Below are positions 41,831 to 47,060 of a stretch of 47,060 bases of DNA, piece by piece. This DNA is from Aurantibacter sp034110465. Lineage in GTDB: Bacteria; Bacteroidota; Bacteroidia; Flavobacteriales; Flavobacteriaceae. Position 1 is the first letter of the stretch. Every line of letters begins with the position of its first letter. A model generated the notes under the pieces. That model saw only the letters and a list, made by a program, of their open reading frames with translations. It did no database searches and was not told where the DNA came from. Position numbers and translations under genes: made by a program. The stretch covers positions 1-47,060 of the forward strand of contig JAWUZD010000004.1 in the NCBI GenBank assembly GCA_034110465.1, given 5' to 3'.

Positions 41831-42646
41831 CTATTCTATGACTAGCTTTTTAGTTACTTGAGCTTTATCAGATAAGATTGTCATTATATACATTCCAGCA
41901 GAAAGCTTAGAATTCATTTCTAAATCTTGATTTCCTGTTATGTCTTCAAAGTCATAAGAAACAACTACACGTCCATTTAAATCTGTTACAAATGCTTTTT
42001 GTAAATTGATGCCAGCGTTCTTAATTGTTACATTACCATTTGATGGATTAGGAACAATACTAATACTGTCTTCTAGTAATACCGCTTCATTTAACCCAAG
42101 AGTAGAAACCATATCAACGTTTATATTATGGAATCCAAAATCATTTAAATTATAGTTTTCAAATGGGATAATATTCACTTGACTAATATTTTGCGCATTT
42201 GCAGAATTAGTAATGGTTAATGTCCCAGAACCAAGTGCATAATTAGTAAATGCAGAAATAGTAGCACCATTTTCATTAGTTAATGAGATTTCTCCAGTTC
42301 CTAATGTATCATAATCTATAGAATTAAGATTAAAAGCAGCAGGAATTCCAGTTCTTGTTATGTTTAGCGTAAATGGAGTTAAAGCATTCCCACTTCCTAA
42401 ATAAAATACCAAGTCTCCTCCACCTAAATCATCTAACTCTTCTACATCTTGTTGATGATTAATAGTTAAAACGTAAGTATCTGGTCCAACTATTATTGTT
42501 TCTGTAATTAAGGTACCAGTATCAACGGCAGTATCAATAGTAAAATTAATGTTTTGTGCTATTGCTGTATGGCTAGTCAATAACAAAAGAGAGCATAACA
42601 TGATGCTATCTAAAATAAGTTTTTTAAAGTGTAGTTGTTTTTGCAT
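41831..42646 (-). CDS. Secreted protein with T9SS type A sorting domain
   Basis: A 271-aa protein with a signal peptide (residues 1-30, cut near TAIAQ) and a C-terminal type IX secretion sorting domain over the last ~75 residues: SIVPNPSNGNVTIKN, VTDLNGRVV, LSAGMYIMTILSD, then QVTKKLVIE. The domain is removed on export and the protein is attached to the surface or released. The central ~160 residues are beta-rich and of no recognised family. A -7 box (TAAATTTG, 42671-42664, minus strand) lies just upstream. Confidence 0.93.
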   Translation of the reverse strand: MQKQLHFKKLILDSIMLCSLLLLTSHTAIAQNINFTIDTAVDTGTLITETIIVGPDTYVLTINHQQDVEELDDLGGGDLVFYLGSGNALTPFTLNITRTGIPAAFNLNSIDYDTLGTGEISLTNENGATISAFTNYALGSGTLTITNSANAQNISQVNIIPFENYNLNDFGFHNINVDMVSTLGLNEAVLLEDSISIVPNPSNGNVTIKNAGINLQKAFVTDLNGRVVVSYDFEDITGNQDLEMNSKLSAGMYIMTILSDKAQVTKKLVIE

Positions 42647-42920
42647 AACGATTTTTTTTTCGGCAAATTTATACTAATAAAATGGATATAATTTTTTTAT
42701 TTTTCAAATTAGTTTAATTTAACTAACTTCTAGAAGGAAAAAGTCCTTGTATAGCTATGATATAGTTTACAGCTAGCTAACTAAGTCTATTTTCATGTGA
42801 TTGAGCATCTCCATTTACAGCTATAACACTTGCGATCAGTAGCGAAACGAACCGAGTATGAATTGAATAAAACTGAAAATAAACGAGCGAAAATATTATT
42901 CGAATAAAAAACCGATTTGC
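42647..42920. other. Spacer left of the structured repeat
   Basis: Part of the 421-base gap between the T9SS protein gene and hxlR. It holds the -7 box of the T9SS gene at 42664-42671. The stretch 42826-42910 has a higher GC content and recurring GCGAAA/ACGA words, and may be part of the neighbouring repeat or relic sequence. No gene was seen. Confidence 0.4.
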
Positions 42921-43047
42921 CAACACCGTATATAATCCATTGCTAGTGCAGGCATACTTACGAAAATCCTCGCGGACTTTCTTGGTCGGTAATTATTTAC
43001 TAAATTAGTTGCTTGGAACACGCAACAAACCATATACAACAACGTTG
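42921..43047 (-). repeat. Structured intergenic repeat, copy 1
   Basis: A left arm (42928-42943) and right arm (43022-43037) are 110 nt apart end to end. On the bottom strand all 16 positions pair (11 Watson-Crick, 5 G-U/T); on the top strand the same 5 are A-C mismatches. Four more bottom-strand wobbles extend the helix outward. An inner hairpin (42962-42969 with 42974-42981) again has its one irregular pair as a bottom-strand wobble. It is flanked by CAAC (42921-42924) and GTTG (43044-43047). A second copy lies at 46454-46579. Confidence 0.7.
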
Positions 43048-43067
43048 TAAGCCATTTGAGAGCAACA

Positions 43068-43487
43068 TTATTGAAAATTAAGCAACATAGAATTATAACT
43101 ATCTTGAACTGTTTGAATAATTAGATTCTTGTCTGAATTCAAGCCTTCAATATCATCTATTTCATTAAATTCTCGCATATTGGAATTTCCCCACAAACTG
43201 AATTCAATAATTATTGGAGTTAAACGAATCCCTTTTTCCGTTAACAAATAAATATTTTCTTTTTTGTTATCTGGCACTTTCGTTTTGAAAATCAGTTTAT
43301 ACGATTCCAACAATTTTAATCTTGCAGATAAAATGCTCGGAGCAATTCTTTCATCTGAATCAGAAATTTCCTTGAAAGTCTTTTTATGTTTAAGAAGCAA
43401 ATCCCTAATGATTAACAAAGACCATTTATCCCCTACAACATCGAGTGTAGAAGATATTGGACATCCAGAACGAAATTCTTTCTTCAT
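43068..43487 (-). CDS. HxlR/DUF24 family transcriptional regulator
   Basis: A 139-aa winged-helix regulator of the HxlR (DUF24, MarR-like) group. The N-terminal SGCPISSTLDVVGDKWSLLIIRDLL has the conserved Cys9, which in several relatives (YodB, HypR) senses electrophiles or disulfide stress. FKEISDSDERIAPSILSARLKLL is the recognition region. It is divergent from two membrane-protein genes, its likely targets, across an 89-bp region with repeated operator-like sites. Its 3' end is next to the structured repeat. Confidence 0.93.
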   Translation of the reverse strand: MKKEFRSGCPISSTLDVVGDKWSLLIIRDLLLKHKKTFKEISDSDERIAPSILSARLKLLESYKLIFKTKVPDNKKENIYLLTEKGIRLTPIIIEFSLWGNSNMREFNEIDDIEGLNSDKNLIIQTVQDSYNSMLLNFQ

Positions 43488-43500
43488 TTTTTACAAATTA

Positions 43501-43549
43501 TTACTATTAATTCGATAGTAATTTACTATTTTTGCTTTCAATTCGATAG
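43501..43549. promoter_or_regulatory. Operator cluster between hxlR and the membrane genes
   Basis: Half-sites TTACTAT (43501-43507), ATAGTAA (43515-43521) and TTACTAT (43523-43529) form two overlapping dyads. AATTCGATAG is repeated directly at 43509-43518 and 43540-43549, 31 bp apart (three helical turns). The plus-strand -7 box sits between the two copies. Confidence 0.6.
43527..43534 (+). promoter_or_regulatory. -7 promoter element of the 43577 gene
   Basis: A perfect TATTTTTG that overlaps the right half of the ATAGTAA-T-TTACTAT dyad. A bound HxlR dimer would block it. Confidence 0.55.
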
Positions 43550-43557
43550 CAAAAATA
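43550..43557 (-). promoter_or_regulatory. -7 promoter element of hxlR
   Basis: A perfect TATTTTTG on the minus strand, abutting the second AATTCGATAG copy. The hxlR leader would be about 55 nt and would cross the other promoter, so the two face each other. Confidence 0.5.
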
Positions 43558-43576
43558 CAAAAATTAAATAGAAATT

Positions 43577-44278
43577 ATGTTAGCAGGACATTTTACAACG
43601 GCATTAATAGCAAAGCAAAAATTCCCAAAAGGAACTTTACTTTATTTTTTAATTATATCTCAATTACAAGATTTTTTGTGGTTTACCTTTCACTATTTAG
43701 GACTTGAACCAACCAATCCGAGTGATGCTTTTGATGCCACTTTAAGTAATATGGCAGTAGATATGTTATACAGCCACGATTTGTTACCGCAATTATTTTG
43801 GTTAGCAATTGTTTTCTTACTTGGGAAACTGCTATTCAAAAACACCAAAATAGGCTTAGTAAGTGTGGCTTTAGTATCAATCCATTTTGTTTTAGATTTC
43901 TTTTCAGGTCATATGCACCATATTTTTGGGGCAGATACAATGGAAGCTGGTCTTGGGTTGTATGCATCTAATCCTTATTTAGCCATTTTAATAGAAGCCT
44001 TATTTAGTATTGGTGCTATGTGGTATTTCTTTAGAGAAGAAGCAAAAAAAAGAATTATTAGAACTACAAAAAATAGAATTGGAATTATTTCTGTTTTAGC
44101 TTATGGAATTATTTTTATACTACTCATTGCCACAAAATCTTTTAGAGAGTTATTTGGTATTCCAGAATTTTATTTAGGGTTTAATACCAATATGCCTACG
44201 CTCATTTTCACATACGGAGCAATGCTTTATTGCTTGAATTATTTTATGCCAAAGTTTACGCTTAATAAAAAACAATAA
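43577..44278 (+). CDS. Membrane protein with conserved histidines (DUF457-like?)
   Basis: A 233-aa protein with about six membrane segments. Histidine/aspartate-rich spots (AGHFTTAL, SQLQDFLWF, MLYSHDLLPQ, HFVLDFFSGHMHH) recall the YdjM/DUF457 membrane-bound metal-dependent hydrolases, but the match is partial and the catalytic activity unproven. It is divergent from hxlR and is followed 4 bp later by a second membrane-protein gene, so it is the first gene of a likely HxlR-controlled operon. Confidence 0.72.
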   Translation: MLAGHFTTALIAKQKFPKGTLLYFLIISQLQDFLWFTFHYLGLEPTNPSDAFDATLSNMAVDMLYSHDLLPQLFWLAIVFLLGKLLFKNTKIGLVSVALVSIHFVLDFFSGHMHHIFGADTMEAGLGLYASNPYLAILIEALFSIGAMWYFFREEAKKRIIRTTKNRIGIISVLAYGIIFILLIATKSFRELFGIPEFYLGFNTNMPTLIFTYGAMLYCLNYFMPKFTLNKKQ

Positions 44279-44282
44279 GGTA

Positions 44283-45080
44283 ATGATTGAAGGAATATTA
44301 AATTTTATTAAGGAATTAAAAATCCGAAATGAATCCTTGTTTTATTTTGGTTTGTTCTGCTTGTCTCTTTCAATAATATTTATCGTTTTAACCAAACTTA
44401 CAACTACCCAAATTCACGGAGTAAATGCTTGGTTTAAGCCCTTTAAATTTGCTGTTTCAATAGGTTTATTTGCTTGGACAATGGCTTGGTATTGTCATTA
44501 TTTATCGAATTTCAATCCAACACCTTTCAATTGGACAGTAATCATTTTATTTGGTTTTGAACTTGCTTATATTACTTTTCAAGCCTCTAAAGGACAATTA
44601 TCACACTTCAACTTTGACACACCACTCTATGCTATATTGTATTCGTTAATGGGTTTAGCAGCTGTAATGGTTACACTCTATACTGCTTATATTGGCTTTC
44701 TCTTTTTCACACAGTCCTTTCCAAATTTACCAAGTCATTATATTTGGGCTATTCGTTTGGGTATATTGATTTTTGTTGTTTTTTCATTTGAAGGAGCCTT
44801 AATGAGTTCTCAGATGAGCCATAGCGTTGGTGCAATAAATGATAACTCGAATTGGTGGATTATAGGTTGGAGCAAAACTGTAGGCGATTTAAGAGTTTCG
44901 CACTTTATAGGGATGCACGCTTTACAGTTACTTCCATTGCTTTCTTTTTACATTTTTAAAAATACAAAATCAACAATAGTTATTTCAATACTTTACGGTC
45001 TTCTTGCAACATCAACATTAGTTCAGGCATTAAATAGTAAACCTATTATTACACAAAAGGAAGCAAAAAAATCGGAATAA
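44283..45080 (+). CDS. Seven-helix membrane protein, unknown
   Basis: A 265-aa integral membrane protein with about seven helices. Distinct conserved-looking stretches include VNAWFKPFKFAVSIGLFAW, QASKGQLSHFN, SSQMSHSVG and GDLRVSHFIGMHALQLLPL. The recurring histidines in membrane or near-membrane positions suggest a metal or cofactor site, but I do not recognise a named family. It lies 4 bp after the 43577 gene and should share its mRNA and HxlR control. Confidence 0.75.
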   Translation: MIEGILNFIKELKIRNESLFYFGLFCLSLSIIFIVLTKLTTTQIHGVNAWFKPFKFAVSIGLFAWTMAWYCHYLSNFNPTPFNWTVIILFGFELAYITFQASKGQLSHFNFDTPLYAILYSLMGLAAVMVTLYTAYIGFLFFTQSFPNLPSHYIWAIRLGILIFVVFSFEGALMSSQMSHSVGAINDNSNWWIIGWSKTVGDLRVSHFIGMHALQLLPLLSFYIFKNTKSTIVISILYGLLATSTLVQALNSKPIITQKEAKKSE

Positions 45081-45083
45081 AAA

Positions 45084-45213
45084 ACAGCATAAAACAAAGC
45101 AAAAGTGGTTCTAGCTCATAATCAATATGTTTTTGGGATTAATTAAATATATTACAACCTGAGAGCTAGTACGTTTTAATTCGCTACTGCTCTAATACTA
45201 AACGTTAGCGAAA
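45084..45213 (-). repeat. Structured intergenic repeat, probable diverged third copy
   Basis: The left arm (45088-45101, 14 nt) can pair with the right arm (45184-45199, 16 nt) on the bottom strand, using G-T wobbles and two unpaired bases. The arm-to-arm length is 112 nt, close to the 110 nt of the other two copies. AAC (45084-45086) and GTT (45205-45207) flank it, and the right end reads ATAC-TA-AACGTT. The primary sequence is less alike than in the other two. Local hairpins (CTAGCTC 45112-45118 with 45164-45170; TTCGCTA 45181-45187 with 45207-45213) offer other folds. Confidence 0.45.
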
Positions 45214-45224
45214 ATAAATCAAAA

Positions 45225-46265
45225 ATGAGAAAAATTATTAAAATAGTGAGTCTTCTAATTTTTTTATTGATTATTGTTGGAATTGTTGGTTGTAAATCTT
45301 CTAAAAATATCCATTCTGGTGTAATTTCAGATCATTACAATGGAAAAAAATTTATCAACACAAATGGAGATCAAGGAAATGGATTTAAGGAGGTTTTTAA
45401 ATTTTTACGTACAAGTAAAAAAGGGAAATGGACTAAAAATTATGAAACCTACACAAGAGATACACTTATAAAAAACAATTATACTGATGACATAAAGTTA
45501 ATATTTGTAAATCATAGTACGTTTTTAATTCAATTGGATACTTTAAATATTTTAACAGATCCTATTTGGTCTAAAAGATGTAGTCCATCTCAATTAATTG
45601 GGCCTGCAAGGTACAGACCAACAGGAATTATTTTTGAAAGTTTACCAAATATAGATGTAGTTTTAATTAGCCATAATCATTATGATCATTTAGATAAACA
45701 AACCATAAAAAGACTTCAAAAAGAACACAAACCTCAATTTATTGTTCCTCTTGGTGTGTCGCATTTTTTCAAAAAAATAGGTATCGAAAATGTTATTGAA
45801 ATTGATTGGGATGAAGAAATTGAAATTAAAGCAATAAAAATTAAAGCGACTCCTGCTGTACATTTTTCTAGTCGAGGAATTTTTGATAGGGATAAAACAC
45901 TCTGGTGTGGTTATATAATTGAAGGTTCTAAAAAGATATATTTTGCTGGAGACACTGCTTATGATGAAACTATTTTCAAAAAAATAGGCACAAAAAATCC
46001 AAAGATAGATTTGTCAATAATTCCTATTGGTGCTTACAAACCTAATTGGTTTATGACTCGAATTCATACAAACCCAAGTGAAGCTGTACAAATACATTTA
46101 GATATAAAATCTAAACAATCGGTTGCTACACATTTTGGCACTTTTGCTTTGGCAAATGAAGCTCAAGGTGAAGCTATTAAAGATTTAAAAATAGCCTTGC
46201 TTGATAAGAAAATTGAATACGGAAAATTTATAATTCCTGAAGAAGGAATTTTTTATACATATTAA
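45225..46265 (+). CDS. Metallo-beta-lactamase-fold lipoprotein (NAPE-PLD-like)
   Basis: A 346-aa lipoprotein with lipobox GIVGC (Cys23). The metal ligands are His150, His152, Asp154 and His155 (SHNHYDH), His213 (AVHFSSRG) and Asp243 (FAGDTAYD), with a further His in ATHFGTF. The TDPIWSKRCSP and GPARYRPTG segments and the overall length match the UlaG/NAPE-phospholipase D branch. It may hydrolyse a phospholipid head group or a phosphodiester in the envelope. It stands alone between two copies of the structured repeat. Confidence 0.92.
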   Translation: MRKIIKIVSLLIFLLIIVGIVGCKSSKNIHSGVISDHYNGKKFINTNGDQGNGFKEVFKFLRTSKKGKWTKNYETYTRDTLIKNNYTDDIKLIFVNHSTFLIQLDTLNILTDPIWSKRCSPSQLIGPARYRPTGIIFESLPNIDVVLISHNHYDHLDKQTIKRLQKEHKPQFIVPLGVSHFFKKIGIENVIEIDWDEEIEIKAIKIKATPAVHFSSRGIFDRDKTLWCGYIIEGSKKIYFAGDTAYDETIFKKIGTKNPKIDLSIIPIGAYKPNWFMTRIHTNPSEAVQIHLDIKSKQSVATHFGTFALANEAQGEAIKDLKIALLDKKIEYGKFIIPEEGIFYTY

Positions 46266-46453
46266 GAAAAATACCTACTTAAAAAAAGAATCGACAAACT
46301 CAATTTTAAATGTAAAATCGAAGAAATTGCAAAAATTATCTCGCTAATCGGAATTTTTTTTCAGAAAACGGAATTAAAAAGTTACCGGAATTTTTACTAA
46401 ATTTTAGAAAAAGGAAAAAGGAAAATTATGGATAAAAAGAAGCAACATTTGAT
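46266..46453. other. Spacer left of repeat copy 2
   Basis: First half of a 387-base gene-free gap. It is very AT-rich and contains an 8-bp inverted repeat whose left half (46440-46447) pairs with 46499-46506 inside the repeat. No promoter or gene is convincing. Confidence 0.4.
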
Positions 46454-46579
46454 AACATCGTTTATAAAAAATTGCTAAATTTATGCTTTACCAAAATTTG
46501 TTGCTTTTTTATGCACTTTGATTTTTCGTTGCAAAATCTTCGCACACAAAAATGCAACTTTTCATATACAAGCACGTTG
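46454..46579 (-). repeat. Structured intergenic repeat, copy 2
   Basis: The left arm starts at 46460 and the right arm ends at 46569, giving 110 nt, the same as copy 1. The left end is 14/18 identical to copy 1. The right end shares GCAAC-N4-CATATACAA-N2-ACGTTG, with 20 of 26 bases identical overall. Of 16 arm pairs, 13 are Watson-Crick, 2 are bottom-strand wobbles and 1 mismatches. Three adjacent pairs differ from copy 1 while still pairing (compensatory change). AAC (46454-46456) and GTT (46576-46578) flank it. Confidence 0.7.
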
Positions 46580-46652
46580 GCAGTCAAGCAAAAACTCCAA
46601 TAAAAGTGTAAAATGAAAATTCGAAAAAAATTATAGAAATTCAAACACAAAT

Positions 46653-47060
46653 ATGGTTACTTCAAACTTCATCTTGTCTGCTTCACTTCCTTTTTCAAGA
46701 AATATTTTTGTGTTATTAATTTTAACGGCACTACTATTTAGTTGTCGTGAAGATGACACAACTAAAGCAGATGATAAGGAGTATAATTGCATCAATACGA
46801 ATCATTCTGGCTATACAACAATTGTACATGAAGGAGTAACTAGAGAATACATCTTGTATGTACCTACATCATATGAAAGCAATACTCCTAGCCCATTGAT
46901 AATTAATTTTCATGGTTATGGAGGTTGTGCCTCAAATTTTTCAAGCGAAGTTGGTGATTTAAATTCGTTGGCTGATAGTGAAAATTTCATTATAGCATAC
47001 CCTCAGGCTGTTGTTGGCGAAAAAGGAGATGTATACTGGCATCCAGAAGCCAACGGAATT
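46653..47060 (+). CDS. PHB depolymerase/LpqC-like esterase lipoprotein, N-terminal part
   Basis: The first 136 codons run to the window edge. A lipoprotein signal peptide with lipobox LLFSC (Cys31) is followed by an alpha/beta hydrolase start: REYILYVPTSYESNTPSPLIINFHGYGGCASNF, with the HGYGG oxyanion motif, then DSENFIIAYPQAV. This fits the polyhydroxybutyrate-depolymerase-like or feruloyl-esterase family (LpqC). The catalytic triad lies beyond the window. A Met at the true start (46653) leaves a rather long 18-residue polar lead before the hydrophobic core. It directly follows repeat copy 2. Confidence 0.85.
   Translation, partial: MVTSNFILSASLPFSRNIFVLLILTALLFSCREDDTTKADDKEYNCINTNHSGYTTIVHEGVTREYILYVPTSYESNTPSPLIINFHGYGGCASNFSSEVGDLNSLADSENFIIAYPQAVVGEKGDVYWHPEANGI

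Noticed and set aside
41646..41875. Open frame on the plus strand through the palindrome and into the T9SS gene region
   Set aside because: It has no start codon, crosses a terminator hairpin and reads antisense into the T9SS gene. It is most likely chance.
42921..43050. Calling the structured repeat a canonical integron attC site
   Set aside because: The AAC and GTT cores are present but the full RYYYAAC and GTTRRRY boxes are not (left TGCCAAC, right GTTGTAA), no integrase is in the window, and the genes have mixed orientation. Kept only as a hypothesis.
46462..46650. 62-codon open frame on the minus strand
   Set aside because: It runs through repeat copy 2 and AT-rich spacer; its composition is low-complexity and it has no promoter or recognisable domain.
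1..47060. CRISPR arrays, tRNA or rRNA genes, prophage or intact IS elements
   Set aside because: No regularly spaced repeats, cloverleaf sequences, transposase or phage genes were seen on either strand.

Overview
The window is 47 kb of a low-GC genome that reads as a marine Flavobacteriaceae (Bacteroidota). Evidence: promoters of the Bacteroidota type (TAnnTTTG at -7), a T9SS type A sorting domain, a DnaJ with a reduced zinc finger, both a type III and a eukaryote-like type II glutamine synthetase, and many families typical of flavobacteria (DUF4920, DUF1684, DUF4197, DUF3078). No genus is assigned. No tRNA, rRNA, CRISPR array or intact insertion sequence was seen.

Layout. 0-5.5 kb: uvrB, a small XRE regulator with a membrane partner, a DUF1456 protein, a transglutaminase-like protein and sucC. 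5.7-10.2 kb: a DUF1624-type membrane protein, a DinB-like exported protein, an M28 peptidase and a PPK2 polyphosphate kinase. 10.3-16.9 kb: a tight minus-strand block running grpE-dnaJ, then ABC ATPase, ABC permease, MscS channel, an NtrC-like response regulator without a DNA-binding domain, and a small membrane protein. 17-24.2 kb: YceI lipoprotein, TIGR01777 protein, mnmD, DUF4920 lipoprotein, ilvE, MazG-like, crcB, DUF1684 lipoprotein and an MFS transporter behind a structured leader. 24.25-24.63 kb: a decayed VOC/glyoxalase gene. 24.6-32 kb: CocE-type hydrolase, Lrp/AsnC regulator, an unknown gene, a one-domain DEAD-like protein and icmF (fused isobutyryl-CoA mutase). 32-41.5 kb: DUF4197 lipoprotein, BtuF-like protein, pyrF, prfA, DUF3078, purM, and the divergent GSIII/GSII pair with a matched pair of dyads between them.

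41.5-47.06 kb differs from the rest. It holds accessory genes: a T9SS cargo protein, an HxlR regulator with two divergent membrane proteins, a metallo-beta-lactamase-fold lipoprotein and the start of a PHB-depolymerase-like esterase. Long intergenic spacers separate them. Two spacers (43.0 and 46.5 kb) carry copies of one element of identical 110-nt arm-to-arm length. It has conserved ends, a terminal helix that pairs fully only on the bottom strand, and AAC/GTT flanks. A third spacer (45.1 kb) has the same layout at 112 nt. This is the strongest candidate for something undescribed: a dispersed structured repeat, possibly attC-like, that bounds accessory gene units.

Functional themes: nitrogen assimilation (two glutamine synthetases that probably share a regulator), protein quality control (grpE-dnaJ), envelope stress and osmotic functions (ABC-MscS-response regulator), branched-chain and short acyl-CoA metabolism (ilvE, icmF, Lrp) and many exported lipoproteins.
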